This document shows positions 39,796 to 48,646 of a stretch of 64,000 bases of DNA, piece after piece. The position numbers and the translations under genes were made by a program. The notes under the pieces were generated by a model. That model was not told the DNA's origin. It ran no database searches and saw nothing but the letters and a program-made list of their open reading frames with translations. Within the stretch, counting starts at the first letter, position 1, and the number at the start of each line of letters is the position of its first letter. The stretch covers positions 1 to 64,000 of the forward strand of contig NZ_BOPO01000063.1 of NCBI RefSeq assembly GCF_017312725.1. The letters are read 5' to 3'. Source of the stretch: Actinocatenispora comari (GTDB lineage Bacteria; Actinomycetota; Actinomycetes; Mycobacteriales; Micromonosporaceae).

Positions 39796-40466
39796 CCGAC
39801 GCTCCGGTCGAGGGCGTGCCCGTACCCGGTGCGGGCACGCCGGTCGACCTCGACGTGGACAACTGGGACCCGTGGACGCCCGAGCAGCTCGCGCAGCGGC
39901 TGGCCGGCGTCGACGCCCCGTGGTGGGTGTGCGGCGGCTGGGCGATCGAGCTGTTCCACCGCGACGCCGGTACCGGCCCGCTGCGCGACCACGAGGACCT
40001 CGAGTTCGGCATCTGCCGGCCGGACTTCCCGGCGTTCCGGGCCGCGCTGCTCGCCGGCGGCGGGCTCACCCAGTACGCGGCCGGGAACGGGAAGCTGTGG
40101 CCGCTGCCGGCCCACGAGCTGCCGCCGCCGCAGATCACCCAGGTGTGGACCGCGACCGCGGCCGACGACGTGTTCCGTACCGACCTGTTCCTCGATCCGG
40201 GCAGTCGCGATCAGTGGGTGTGCAAGCGGGACGATCGGCTCGTCCGGCCGCTCGCCGACACGATCGCGCGGTCCGCGTCCGGCGTGCCGTACCAGCGGCC
40301 CGAGGTGGTGCTGCTGATGAAGGCCAAGCACGCCCGGGACAAGGACGTGGCCGACCTCACCGCCACCCTGCCGCTGCTGTCGCCGGCGCAGCGCGACTGG
40401 CTGGCCGGCGCGCTGCGGCGCCTCCACCCCGGCCACGCCTGGATCGACCGCGTCGCGGCAGCCTGA
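39792..40466 (+). CDS. Nucleotidyltransferase-fold protein, aminoglycoside-modifying-like
   Basis: 224 residues. Residues about 45-80 carry the W-V-C-G-G-W-A-I-E-L motif followed by R-D-H-E-D-L-E-F-G-I, matching the G-G-W plus (D/E)-x-(D/E) metal-binding core of ANT(2'')/LinB-type nucleotidyltransferases. A third acidic residue (F-R-T-D-L-F-L-D) follows. A real resistance role is doubtful: many chromosomal actinomycete paralogues have unknown substrates. It overlaps bioY by 4 nt (GTGA), suggesting coupled translation. Confidence 0.72.
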   Translation: MTDAPVEGVPVPGAGTPVDLDVDNWDPWTPEQLAQRLAGVDAPWWVCGGWAIELFHRDAGTGPLRDHEDLEFGICRPDFPAFRAALLAGGGLTQYAAGNGKLWPLPAHELPPPQITQVWTATAADDVFRTDLFLDPGSRDQWVCKRDDRLVRPLADTIARSASGVPYQRPEVVLLMKAKHARDKDVADLTATLPLLSPAQRDWLAGALRRLHPGHAWIDRVAAA

Positions 40467-40520
40467 CGCCCGGTTTCCCGGTACCGTCGAGCCACGGTGA
40501 ACAGAACTGGGGTGGATGCG

Positions 40521-40751
40521 GTGAACGACAAGGACGTACTGGGGCAGATCCACGACCTGGTGGCCGAGGAGCACCGGCTGCGCGACGCCGGCGGCAGCGA
40601 CGAGGAGCGGGCCCGGCTGGCCGCCGTCGAGCAGCAGCTCGACCAGTGCTGGGACCTGCTGCGCCGCCGCCGGGCCCGGGAGGACGCCGGCCAGGACCCG
40701 ACCGCGGAGCGGGTGCGGCCCAGCTCCGAGGTCGAGTCCTACCTGCAATAG
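40521..40751 (+). CDS. DUF2630 family protein
   Basis: 76 residues, highly charged and helical: N-D-K-D-V-L-G-Q-I-H-D-L-V-A-E-E-H-x-L-R, a Glu/Arg/Leu heptad-like middle, and the S-S-E-V-E-S-Y-L-Q end typical of DUF2630. GTG 40521 is chosen because GGGGTGGA lies about 6 nt upstream; GTG 40497 would add eight residues and has TACCGT 9 nt upstream. Function unknown; a short coiled-coil protein. Confidence 0.78.
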   Translation: MNDKDVLGQIHDLVAEEHRLRDAGGSDEERARLAAVEQQLDQCWDLLRRRRAREDAGQDPTAERVRPSSEVESYLQ

Positions 40752-40771
40752 GCGGGCCCGGCCCGGGCCAA

Positions 40772-40777
40772 TAAGCT
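40772..40777 (+). promoter_or_regulatory. Candidate -10 box of leaderless cysteine desulfurase mRNA
   Basis: TAAGCT with exactly 6 nt to ATG 40784; no Shine-Dalgarno sequence. Confidence 0.5.
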
Positions 40778-40783
40778 GGGCGC

Positions 40784-41959
40784 ATGGCGTATCTGGACCA
40801 TGCGGCCACCACGCCGGTGCTGCCGGCGGCGCTGGACGCGTACGTGCGGGCCGCCGGTCGGTTCGGCAACGCCTCCTCGCTGCACGCCTCCGGCCGCGCC
40901 GCCCGCCGGGTGGTCGAGGAGTCGCGCGAGCAGATCGCCGAGCGGCTCGGTGCCCGACCCAGCGAGGTGGTGTTCACCTCCGGCGGCACCGAGAGCGACA
41001 ACCTGGCGGTGAAGGGCATCACCTGGTCGAGGCGCGCCGCCGACCCTGCCCGGGACGTCCTGCTGGTCGGCGCGGCGGAACACCACGCGGTGCTGGACGC
41101 GGCGCACTTCCTGGCCGACCACCAGGGCGTCACGGTGGTCCCGGTGCCGGTCGACGCGGCCGGCCGGGTGACACCGGACGCGCTCGCCGCGGTGCTCGCC
41201 GCGCACCGCGACCGGGCCGCACTGGTCAGCACCATGTGGGCGAACAACGAGGTCGGCACCGTCACGCCGATCGCCGAGCTGGCCGCCGTCGCCGCCGAGG
41301 CCGGGGTGCCGCTGCACACCGACGCGGTGCAGGCGCTCGGCGCGGTCCCGGTCGACTTCGGCGCCTCCGGTGCCGCGGCGATGACCGTCACCGGGCACAA
41401 GATCGGTGGACCGGTCGGCGTCGGCGCGCTGCTGCTGCGTACCGACGTGGCGTGCACGCCGGTGCTGCACGGCGGCGGCCAGGAACGCGACGTGCGGTCC
41501 GGCACCCTCGACGTGGCCGGCGTGGCCGCTCTCGCCACCGCCGTCGACGACGCCGTGTCCCGGCAGCAGGACGAGGCGCGGCGGCTCGCCGCGCTGCGCG
41601 ACGACCTGGTCGCCCGGGTCCGAGCCGCGGTGCCGGACGCGGTGCTCAACGGCGACCCGGTCGACCGGCTGCCCGGCAACGCGCACTTCTCGTTCCCCGG
41701 CTGCGAGGGCGACGCGCTGCTGATGCTGCTGGACGCGGCCGGCGTCGAGTGCTCCACCGGCTCGGCCTGCTCGGCCGGGGTGGCGCAGCCGAGCCACGTG
41801 CTGCTCGCGATGGGCGCCGACGGCGACCGGGCGCGCAGCTCGCTGCGGTTCTCGCTGGGCCACACCTCGACCGCCGCCGACGTGACCGCGCTGCTCGACG
41901 CGCTGCCGGCCGCGGTGGACCGGGCCCGCCGCGCCACCGCGGTCTCCCGCCGCCGCTGA
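40784..41959 (+). CDS. iscS: Cysteine desulfurase
   Basis: 391 residues, PLP-dependent class V aminotransferase fold. It takes sulfur from cysteine for tRNA thiolation and Fe-S clusters. Lys206 in TVTGHKIGG binds PLP, the A-E-H-H-A-V histidine stacks on the ring, and Cys329 in STGSACSAG carries the persulfide. It is close upstream of mnmA, its likely sulfur acceptor, as in mycobacteria. The active-site loop is short and is followed by [11 protein letters not shown]. Confidence 0.95.
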   Translation: MAYLDHAATTPVLPAALDAYVRAAGRFGNASSLHASGRAARRVVEESREQIAERLGARPSEVVFTSGGTESDNLAVKGITWSRRAADPARDVLLVGAAEHHAVLDAAHFLADHQGVTVVPVPVDAAGRVTPDALAAVLAAHRDRAALVSTMWANNEVGTVTPIAELAAVAAEAGVPLHTDAVQALGAVPVDFGASGAAAMTVTGHKIGGPVGVGALLLRTDVACTPVLHGGGQERDVRSGTLDVAGVAALATAVDDAVSRQQDEARRLAALRDDLVARVRAAVPDAVLNGDPVDRLPGNAHFSFPGCEGDALLMLLDAAGVECSTGSACSAGVAQPSHVLLAMGADGDRARSSLRFSLGHTSTAADVTALLDALPAAVDRARRATAVSRRR

Positions 41960-41983
41960 GCCTCGCCCGGGATCGGAGCGCGG

Positions 41984-42349
41984 TCAGCGCGTCCGGCCGG
42001 CCGGTCCGCGCCCGGCCGGGCCGCTCGGCTGGTCGTCCGGTTCGGGCGGTGCGGTGCCGGCGCGCAGCAGCCGCCGGATCGTCTGTACCGCGACGACGAT
42101 CAGCAGCACCGCGCCGACCACGCCGGCGATGCCGGTGGCGAGGAATCCCGGTCCGTGCAGCGGGATGCGCCGGATCCCGTTCGGCGTGTGCAGCTCGCAC
42201 GCGCCGTCGTTGATGCTGGCCGGGAAGACGCCGTTCTCGAGGCAGTCGTACGCGGTCTTCGCCTCGTGCGCGCCCCACGCCAGCAACCCGAAACTCGCCA
42301 CGCACAGCGCCGCCAGCACCAGCACCGGCCACCACGAAAGCCGCTTCAT
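41984..42349 (-). CDS. Small two-helix membrane protein
   Basis: 121 residues. Hydrophobic segments at about 6-25 (VLVLAALCVASFGLLAWG) and 72-92 (GIAGVVGAVLLIVVAV) flank an external loop with two cysteines (D-C-L-E-N and G-A-C-E-L). The C-terminal tail is disordered and basic. ATG 42349 is preferred over ATG 42358 because GAGG lies 9 nt upstream. No family recognised. It is antisense to its neighbours and sits between iscS and the YbjQ gene. Confidence 0.65.
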   Translation of the reverse strand: MKRLSWWPVLVLAALCVASFGLLAWGAHEAKTAYDCLENGVFPASINDGACELHTPNGIRRIPLHGPGFLATGIAGVVGAVLLIVVAVQTIRRLLRAGTAPPEPDDQPSGPAGRGPAGRTR

Positions 42350-42427
42350 CGCACCCATCCTCGCATCGCGGCCGCACGGGCGCCGGGCGGAGCCGGCCGG
42401 TTGCCCGGGTCGGCCACCATCGCGGCC

Positions 42428-42838
42428 ATGCTGATCGTCACCACCAACGACATCCCGGGGTACCGGATCAGGCTGGTACTGGGCGAGGCGTTCGGGATCA
42501 CCGTCCGGTCGCTCGGCTTCGGCGGCGGGTTCTCCTCGCTCGGCGGCGGGGAGGTGTCCGCGGCGACCAGGCTGGTGATCCAGTGCCGCAACGAGGCGAT
42601 GGGCCGGCTGGTCGCCGAGGCGTGGAACCGGGGCGCCAACGCGATCGTCGGGATGCGGTTCGACACCGGCGCGCTGACCGCCGGCGTCAACGAGGTGTGT
42701 GCGTACGGCACGGCGGTTTGGGTGGATCCGGTGACCGACGACGCGCAGGCGCAGTACGCGCAGTTGGTCGCGGCCGGGCGGATCCCGCAGGTACGGCCGG
42801 TCGAACCACCGCTGCCCGGCCATCCGGCGGCGCGTTAG
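42428..42838 (+). CDS. YbjQ/UPF0145 family protein
   Basis: 136 residues. Matches the YbjQ fold: [14 protein letters not shown] start, R-S-L-G-F-G-G-G-F, a helix with [12 protein letters not shown], then [11 protein letters not shown] and C-A-Y-G-T-A-V. These proteins form rings and are sometimes called heavy-metal-binding; their function is not established. The last ~25 residues are Pro-rich and disordered. Confidence 0.85.
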   Translation: MLIVTTNDIPGYRIRLVLGEAFGITVRSLGFGGGFSSLGGGEVSAATRLVIQCRNEAMGRLVAEAWNRGANAIVGMRFDTGALTAGVNEVCAYGTAVWVDPVTDDAQAQYAQLVAAGRIPQVRPVEPPLPGHPAAR

Positions 42839-42890
42839 GCTCGCCGTTGCGGATCGACGGCGGTCCACGCGGTGCTGGGGGATGTGGGTC

Positions 42891-43964
42891 ATGAGGGTGT
42901 TGGCGGCGATGTCGGGCGGGGTCGACTCGGCGGTGGCGGCCGCGCGCGCGGTCGACGCCGGGCACGACGTGACCGGCGTGCACCTGGCGCTGTCGGCGAA
43001 CCCGCAGGCCTACCGCACCGGCGCCCGCGGCTGCTGCACCCTGGAGGACTCCCGGGACGCGCGCCGCGCCGCCGACGTGCTGGGCATCCCGTTCTACGTG
43101 TGGGACATGGCCGAGGAGTTCCGCGAGGACGTGGTCGCCGACTTCCTCGCCGAGTACGCGGCCGGTCGCACCCCGAACCCGTGCCTGCGCTGCAACGAGA
43201 AGATCAAGTTCGCCGCGGTGCTGGACCGGGCCCGCGCGCTGGGCTTCGACGCCGTGGTCACCGGCCACCACGCCCGGCTGGCGGACGGGGTGCTGCGCCG
43301 CTCGGTCGACCAGGCCAAGGACCAGTCGTACGTGCTGGCCGTGCTGCGGCCCGACCAGCTGGCCGGCGCGGTCTTCCCGCTCGGCGACTCGACCAAGGCG
43401 CAGGTACGGGCCGAGGCGGCGCGGCGCGGTCTCGCCGTCGCCGACAAGCCGGACAGCCACGACATCTGCTTCATCGCCGACGGCGACACCCGCGGCTTCC
43501 TGCACCGCGAGCTGGGCAGCGCGCCGGGCGACATCGTCGACGCGGACACCGGCGAGGTGCTCGGCAGCCACGACGGGGCGTACGCGTACACGGTGGGGCA
43601 GCGGCGCGGGCTCAACCTGACCCGCCCGGCGCCCGACGGAGCGCCCCGGTACGTGCTGTCCATCACGCCGGTGCAGAACACGGTGACGGTGGGCCGGCGC
43701 GAGGCGCTCGCCGTCGACACCGTCACCGCGGAGCGTCCGGTGTGGACGGTGCCGCCGCCGGCCAGCCCGTTCGACTGCCAGGTGCAACTGCGCGCGCACG
43801 GCGAGGTGTACGACGCGAGGGTGACGCACGACGCCGCCGGGCTCACCGCGACGCTGCGGGCGCCGGCCAGCGGGGTCGCGCCGGGCCAGGCGATCGTGGT
43901 GTACCGCCGCGACCCGGCCGGCGACGTGGTGCTCGGCTCGGCGACGATCGCCGCCGCCGCCTGA
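42891..43964 (+). CDS. mnmA: tRNA-specific 2-thiouridylase
   Basis: 357 residues. It adds sulfur to wobble uridine 34 of tRNAs for Lys, Glu and Gln. The PP-loop SGGVDS is at 8-13, the catalytic pair is Cys101 in [12 protein letters not shown] and Cys193 in SHDICFI, and the D-Q-S-Y-V-L and G-Q-R-R-G-L motifs are intact. ATG 42891 has GGGGGA 8 nt upstream and starts with the family's M-R-V-L-A-A-M. It works with the nearby cysteine desulfurase. Confidence 0.96.
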   Translation: MRVLAAMSGGVDSAVAAARAVDAGHDVTGVHLALSANPQAYRTGARGCCTLEDSRDARRAADVLGIPFYVWDMAEEFREDVVADFLAEYAAGRTPNPCLRCNEKIKFAAVLDRARALGFDAVVTGHHARLADGVLRRSVDQAKDQSYVLAVLRPDQLAGAVFPLGDSTKAQVRAEAARRGLAVADKPDSHDICFIADGDTRGFLHRELGSAPGDIVDADTGEVLGSHDGAYAYTVGQRRGLNLTRPAPDGAPRYVLSITPVQNTVTVGRREALAVDTVTAERPVWTVPPPASPFDCQVQLRAHGEVYDARVTHDAAGLTATLRAPASGVAPGQAIVVYRRDPAGDVVLGSATIAAAA

Positions 43965-44005
43965 TCCACGCCGGCCCGGCCCCGACGACCGCTGCCGCGT
44001 CGCGG

Positions 44006-44881
44006 TCAGCCTGCCGTCGCGTTCGGGAGCAGGGCGAGCAGGGCGGTGGCGGCCGGCGGCGGGGTGCGGTCGGCGGCGACCACCGCGAGCAGCTCGCGCG
44101 GGATCGGCGGGTCGGTGCGCAGCCCGACCATCCGGTCGGTGCCGCGCACGGTCAGCGGCGGCAACAGCGACACACCCAGCCCGTGCGCGACCAGTTCGAC
44201 CAGGTGCGCGATGGTGTCGACCTCGCAGCAGACCCGGCGGGTCAGCCCGTGCCGGGCGCAGACCTCGTCGATGCGGCGGCGCAGCGACGAGTCCGGCCGG
44301 TACTCGACGAAGTCGCGGTCGCCGAGCGCGTCGAGCGCGACGGTGCCGGCCGCCGCGAGCGGGTCGGCGGCGGCGACCGCGAGCACCAGATCCTCGGCTC
44401 CGAGCGGGATCTCGCGCAGGCCGCGCGGGTCGATCGGCCGGTCCACGAACGCGACGTCCAGCTCGCCGGCGGCGGTGGCCCGGGCCAGCCCGGACGCGCT
44501 GGAGTTGGTCAGCCGCAGCGCCACCCCGGGGTGCCGGCGGTGGAACTCGGTCAGCAGCGCCGGCAGGTCGATGCCGCCGAGCGTCTGCAGCACGCCGACC
44601 GACAGCCGGCCGCGCAGCACCCCGCGCACCCCGGCGACCGCGTCCCGGCCGTCCGCGGCGGCGGCGAGTGCCTGCCGGGCCGCGGGGAGCAGCGCCGCGC
44701 CGGCGGCGGTGAGCCGGACCCGCCGGCTGGTGCGGACGAACAGGTCGGTGCCGAGCTCGCGCTCCAGCGCCCGGATCGAGCCGGACAGGCTGGACTGCAC
44801 CACGTGCACCCGCCGCGCCGCCCGGGTGAAGTGCAGCTCCTCCGCGACGGCGACGAAGTGGTCGAGTTGCCGCAGCTCCAT
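44006..44881 (-). CDS. LysR-family transcriptional regulator
   Basis: 291 residues. N-terminal HTH (ELRQLDHFVAVAEELHFTRA ... SSLSGSIRALERELG), then the two-lobed effector domain. Divergent from the MFS transporter it probably controls; the 123-nt gap holds GATCGAT and GGAT-N7-ATCC half-sites near both starts. TACCAT lies 6 nt before the ATG with no Shine-Dalgarno sequence. Confidence 0.92.
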   Translation of the reverse strand: MELRQLDHFVAVAEELHFTRAARRVHVVQSSLSGSIRALERELGTDLFVRTSRRVRLTAAGAALLPAARQALAAAADGRDAVAGVRGVLRGRLSVGVLQTLGGIDLPALLTEFHRRHPGVALRLTNSSASGLARATAAGELDVAFVDRPIDPRGLREIPLGAEDLVLAVAAADPLAAAGTVALDALGDRDFVEYRPDSSLRRRIDEVCARHGLTRRVCCEVDTIAHLVELVAHGLGVSLLPPLTVRGTDRMVGLRTDPPIPRELLAVVAADRTPPPAATALLALLPNATAG

Positions 44882-44887
44882 TGATCG

Positions 44888-44893
44888 ATGGTA
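44888..44893 (-). promoter_or_regulatory. Candidate -10 box of leaderless LysR mRNA
   Basis: Minus-strand TACCAT with exactly 6 nt to the ATG at 44881. It lies inside the GATCGAT-rich segment expected to bind the regulator, which would allow autorepression. Confidence 0.5.
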
Positions 44894-45004
44894 CCGATCG
44901 ACAGGATCGAAACAATCCGTTGGAGGGATCGGTGACGGGTTGGCAGGCTGGGGAGGACGGCGTCCGGCGGAACGGGCCGAGGACGAACCGGTGGAAGGGG
45001 CACG

Positions 45005-46219
45005 ATGGGGGTCATGACGGAGCAGCGGACGGCCCGGCGGGGCGCGGCGGTCGGCTTCGCGTTCGTCGCGTACGCGTTCGGCGTCACCATGGTCGGCACC
45101 ACCCTGCCGACCCCGCTGTACGCGATCTACCAGCACGAGTACGGCTTCGGCAGCCTGCTGACCACGGTGATCTACGCGGTGTACGCGGCCGGCGTGATCG
45201 CCGCGCTGCTGCTGTTCGGCCGGGCCTCCGACGCGTACGGGCGGCGCCGGGTGCTGCTCGTCGGCCTCGCCGCGTCGGCTGCCTCGGCGCTGGTGTTCCT
45301 GTCCGACGCCGGGTTGGCCGCGCTTTTCGTCGGTCGGGTGCTGTCCGGCCTGTCCGCCGGGATCTTCACCACCACCGCGACCGTCACCCTGGTCGACCTG
45401 GCGCCGGCCGCCCGGCAGCGGACCGCGGCGCTGGTCGCCACCACGGTCAACATGCTCGGCCTCGGCTGCGGCCCGCTGCTCGCCGGGGTCCTCGCCCAGT
45501 GGGCGCCGCTGCCGCTGCGACTGCCGTTCCTGGCCAACCTGGTACTCCTGGTGCCGGCGGCGATCGGCGTGCTGCGCGCTCCCGAACCGGTGGCGGTCCG
45601 GCCGGGCGCCCGGCTGAGCGTGCAGCGGCCGTCGGTGGCGGCCCCGGCGCGGGCGGTGTTCGTCCCGGCGTCGGTGGCGGTGTTCGCCGCGTTCGCCGTG
45701 TTCGGGCTGCTCACCTCGATCGAACCCGGCTTCCTCGCCACCGTGTTGGGGCTCGACTCGCGGGCGCTGGCCGGGCTGGTGGTGTTCACCATGTTCGCCG
45801 GCTCGGCGCTCGGCCAGGTCGGGCTGGCCCGGGTACCCAGCCGGGTCGCGTTGCCGGTCGGCTGCCTGGTGCTGGTGGCCGGGCTGGCCGGGATCGCCGG
45901 CGGCCTGCTCGGCCGGTCGGTCGCGGCGCTGATCGCCGGTACCGTCGTGATCGGCGTCGGGCAGGCGCTCAGCTTCCGGTCCGGGATGGCGGCGATCACC
46001 GCGGCGAGCCCGGAGGCGGAGCGCGCCGCCACCGTCTCCAGCTTCTTCGTCGTCGCCTACGTCGGCATCTCGCTGCCGGTCGTCGCGGTCGGGGTGGCGG
46101 CGAACCTGTGGGGCCTGCGTACCGCCGGGATCGCGTTCACCGCCGCCGTCGCCGTCGTCGCGCTCGGTGCCCTGCTCGCGGTGCTGCGCCTGGACCGCCG
46201 CCGGCCGGGACCCGCCTGA
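45005..46219 (+). CDS. MFS transporter, DHA1-like drug/metabolite exporter
   Basis: 404 residues with 12 hydrophobic segments. The motif-A loop between helices 2 and 3 reads G-R-A-S-D-A-Y-G-R-R-R-V-L, and the first helix ends in P-T-P-L-Y-A-I-Y. Probably exports or imports a small compound sensed by the divergent LysR; the substrate is unknown. ATG 45005 has GGAAGGGG 4 nt upstream; ATG 45014 is an alternative. Confidence 0.88.
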   Translation: MGVMTEQRTARRGAAVGFAFVAYAFGVTMVGTTLPTPLYAIYQHEYGFGSLLTTVIYAVYAAGVIAALLLFGRASDAYGRRRVLLVGLAASAASALVFLSDAGLAALFVGRVLSGLSAGIFTTTATVTLVDLAPAARQRTAALVATTVNMLGLGCGPLLAGVLAQWAPLPLRLPFLANLVLLVPAAIGVLRAPEPVAVRPGARLSVQRPSVAAPARAVFVPASVAVFAAFAVFGLLTSIEPGFLATVLGLDSRALAGLVVFTMFAGSALGQVGLARVPSRVALPVGCLVLVAGLAGIAGGLLGRSVAALIAGTVVIGVGQALSFRSGMAAITAASPEAERAATVSSFFVVAYVGISLPVVAVGVAANLWGLRTAGIAFTAAVAVVALGALLAVLRLDRRRPGPA

Positions 46220-46377
46220 CCGCCGCCCGCCGCCGGAACCACCGTCCGGTGCCTGGGCCACCGCCGGCCGGACCGGCCCGACCGCCGTCCGGCGCCTGCC
46301 CGCCGTCCGGCGCCAGACCGCGGCCGGCCGCGGCGACCGTGCCGGGCGGTACCCGGGCGCGGCGGCCGGGGTGGCGG

Positions 46378-47244
46378 TCAGGCGCCGATGGCGTCGAGGT
46401 CGGCGCGGGCGTCGGCGGGCAGGTCCAGGCCGGCGCCGGCGATGTTCTCCCGCAGGTGGGCGACGTTCGAGGTACCGGGGATCAGCAGGATGTTGGGTGA
46501 GCGCTGCAGCAGCCAGGCCAGCGCGACCGCCATCGGGGTGGTGTCCAGCCGCTTCGCGACCGCCTCCAGCGCCTCGGACTGCAGCGGCGAGAACCCGCCG
46601 AGCGGGAAGTACGGCACGAACGCGATGCCGTCCGCCGCGGTCGCCGCGACCAGCCCGTCGTCGTCGCGCTGGGCGATGTTGTACCTGTTCTGCACGGTCA
46701 CCACCGGCGCGATGGCCCGCGCCTGCGCGAGTTGCTCGGCCGTCACGTTGCTGACGCCCAGGTGGCGGATCAGGCCCTCGGCGCGCAACTGCGCCAGCGC
46801 CTCGAACTGCTCGGCCAGCGAACCGGGCTCGGGCGAGTGCACGCCGCCGACCCGCAGGTTGACCACGTCGAGCACGTCCAGGCCGAGGTGTTCGAGGTTC
46901 TCGTACACCTGCTCGCGCAGCTGCCGCGGGCTGCGGGCCGGTGGCCAGCCGCCCCGCTCGTCGCGCCGGGCCCCGACCTTCGTGACGATGTGCAGGTCGT
47001 CCGGGTACGGCGCGAGCGCCTCGCGGATCAGCTCGTTCGTCACGTACGGACCGTAGAAGTCGGCGGTGTCGAGGTGGTTGATGCCGGCGTCGACCGCGGC
47101 CCGCAGTACCGCGATCGCGCCGTCCCGGTCCGCCGGCGGCCCGAACACGCCGGGGCCGGCGAGCTGCATCGCGCCGTACCCGACCCGGGTGAGGTCGAGG
47201 TCGCCGACGCGGTAGGTGCCGCCGGGAAGCTGCTTCGCTGTCAT
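46378..47244 (-). CDS. Aldo/keto reductase, PdxI/YdbC-like
   Basis: 288 residues, (beta/alpha)8 fold, NADPH-dependent. Catalytic residues Asp and Tyr are in D-T-A-D-F-Y-G-P, and Lys in I-V-T-K-V-G. The position of the usual catalytic His is Asn in D-V-V-N-L-R-V-G-G, a feature I recall from the E. coli YdbC (pyridoxal reductase) subgroup. Cofactor-site segments I-P-G-T-S and S-N-V are present. ATG 47244 has GGGAAAGG about 6 nt upstream. Pyridoxal reduction is a possible role but not demonstrated. Confidence 0.88.
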   Translation of the reverse strand: MTAKQLPGGTYRVGDLDLTRVGYGAMQLAGPGVFGPPADRDGAIAVLRAAVDAGINHLDTADFYGPYVTNELIREALAPYPDDLHIVTKVGARRDERGGWPPARSPRQLREQVYENLEHLGLDVLDVVNLRVGGVHSPEPGSLAEQFEALAQLRAEGLIRHLGVSNVTAEQLAQARAIAPVVTVQNRYNIAQRDDDGLVAATAADGIAFVPYFPLGGFSPLQSEALEAVAKRLDTTPMAVALAWLLQRSPNILLIPGTSNVAHLRENIAGAGLDLPADARADLDAIGA

Positions 47245-47394
47245 GATCGCCTTTCCCGCCGCGGCGCTCACCGCGGCTGCCTTCACCGTCCGCCGGGGCG
47301 GGGGCCCCGACCAGGCTCCGGTTCTCCTGGGACCGGGAGGACCAGGCTGGCGAGAGCCGAATCACGCTGGCGCGCCGCGGCCGCTGCCGTGACG

Positions 47395-48192
47395 ATGGTC
47401 CGCGTGCAGATACGCAGGTTGATCCCGGCCGACGTGCCGGCCTGTCAGGAGCTGTCGGCCGACCGTGGCTGGCTGCGCGAGGACCGACGCTGGGCGCTGC
47501 TGATCGAGCTGGCCGAGGTGTACGGGATCGACGCCCCGGACGGTGGTCTCGCCGGTGCGGTGACGCTGACCCGGTACGACACGCACGCCGCGATCGGCAT
47601 GATGCTCGTCGCCGCCCGGTACGAGCGGCAGGGGCTCGGGCGGGCCCTGATGTCGCACGTGCTGGCCGCGGCCGGCGGTCCGGTCTGCCTGCGCGCCACC
47701 GACAACGGCCGCCCGCTGTACGAGAAGCTCGGGTTCGGCGCCGACGGCAGCTCGGTGACCTACCTCGGCACGCTGTCCGGCGACCGACCGGACCTGCCGC
47801 CGACCCGGCCGGCCGACCGGACGGATCTGCCGGAGATCCTGCGGCTGGACGCCGACGCGTTCGGCGCCGACCGGTCCCGGCTGCTGCGCCGGCTGGTCGA
47901 CCTCGGCCGGCTCCGGCTCGCCGCCGGCGGGTACGGCGCGAGCTGGCGCAACGGCGCGTACAGCCTGCTCGGCCCGGTGGTGGCGGACGACGTGGCGACC
48001 GCGATCGCGCTGTGCACCGATCTGGCGGACGGGCCGGTCCGGCTGGACATCGCGTCGTACCAGCCGGAGTTCGAGGCGTGGGCGGCCGACCGGCTGTCCC
48101 GCGGCGAGCGGGTCAGCCTGATGTCGACCGGCGGCACCCCACCCGGCGACGTCAAGCGCCTGTTCACCCCGTTCACGGTCGCCACCGACTAG
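47395..48192 (+). CDS. GNAT acetyltransferase with duplicated C-terminal domain
   Basis: 265 residues. The N-terminal GNAT domain has the acetyl-CoA loop R-Y-E-R-Q-G-L-G-R-A-L-M (about 80-91) and L-Y-E-K-L-G-F. From about 135 a second GNAT-like region (L-R-L-D-A-D-A-F-G-A-D-R-S-R-L-L) matches the Acetyltransf_18 type, without its own acetyl-CoA loop. Substrate unknown. ATG 47395 is chosen; GTG 47389 and GTG 47404 are possible. Divergent from the aldo/keto reductase. Confidence 0.84.
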   Translation: MVRVQIRRLIPADVPACQELSADRGWLREDRRWALLIELAEVYGIDAPDGGLAGAVTLTRYDTHAAIGMMLVAARYERQGLGRALMSHVLAAAGGPVCLRATDNGRPLYEKLGFGADGSSVTYLGTLSGDRPDLPPTRPADRTDLPEILRLDADAFGADRSRLLRRLVDLGRLRLAAGGYGASWRNGAYSLLGPVVADDVATAIALCTDLADGPVRLDIASYQPEFEAWAADRLSRGERVSLMSTGGTPPGDVKRLFTPFTVATD

Positions 48193-48193
48193 A

Positions 48194-48247
48194 GCTGTCC
48201 CGACGACCAGCGCTGTCCCGACGATCGGGGCTGTCCCGACGTCCCGC
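48194..48247. repeat. Three 18-bp tandem units between GNAT and VOC genes
   Basis: Starts at 48194, 48212 and 48230 share gctgtcccgacg with variable last six bases. It fills most of the 76-nt gap between the two convergent genes. Confidence 0.8.
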
Positions 48248-48268
48248 GGACGCGAGACGGGCCCCCGG

Positions 48269-48604
48269 TCACTCCACGCAGAACTCGTTGCCCTCCGGAT
48301 CGCGCAGGACGGTGAGCTCGGCGCCGGGCCGGACCACGGTGGCGCCGAGCGCGACCAGCCGGGCCACCTCGGCGTCGATCGGGCCGTGCGCCCGCAGGTC
48401 GAAGTGCAGCCGGTTCTTCGCCGTCCTGGGCTCCGGCACCCGGACGAACCACAGGTTCGGCCCGCCCCAGCCGGCGGCCTCCACGTACGCCCGGTCGGCG
48501 GTGGCGTCCTCGTCCACGTTCGAGCCGAGCGCCGCGGCCCAGAACGCGCCGAGCGCCAGCGGATCCGCGCAGTCGAACGTGACGTTCTTGATGTAGGCGA
48601 TCAT
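48269..48604 (-). CDS. VOC (glyoxalase/bleomycin-resistance fold) protein
   Basis: 111 residues. Typical VOC strands: V-T-F-D-C-A-D-P-L-A-L-G-A-F-W, N-R-L-H-F-D-L-R-A, and L-R-D-P-E-G-N-E-F-C-V at the end; the His and Glu are usual metal ligands. Members act as lyases, dioxygenases or binding proteins; no substrate can be named. TACCGT lies exactly 6 nt before the ATG. Confidence 0.88.
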   Translation of the reverse strand: MIAYIKNVTFDCADPLALGAFWAAALGSNVDEDATADRAYVEAAGWGGPNLWFVRVPEPRTAKNRLHFDLRAHGPIDAEVARLVALGATVVRPGAELTVLRDPEGNEFCVE

Positions 48605-48610
48605 CCGGCG

Positions 48611-48616
48611 ACGGTA
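48611..48616 (-). promoter_or_regulatory. Candidate -10 box of leaderless VOC mRNA
   Basis: Minus-strand TACCGT with 6 nt to the ATG at 48604 and no Shine-Dalgarno sequence. Confidence 0.5.
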
Positions 48617-48646
48617 GGCGGTCGGGCCGCCGGCGGCGAGCGGGTT

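Noticed and set aside
39792-40466. Aminoglycoside resistance gene
   Set aside because: The fold is shared but substrate-site similarity cannot be shown, and coupling to bioY argues against an acquired resistance gene.
44882-45004. Clear LysR T-N11-A operator
   Set aside because: GATCGAT and GGAT-N7-ATCC elements are present but none forms a convincing full site; left as a remark in the regulator entry.
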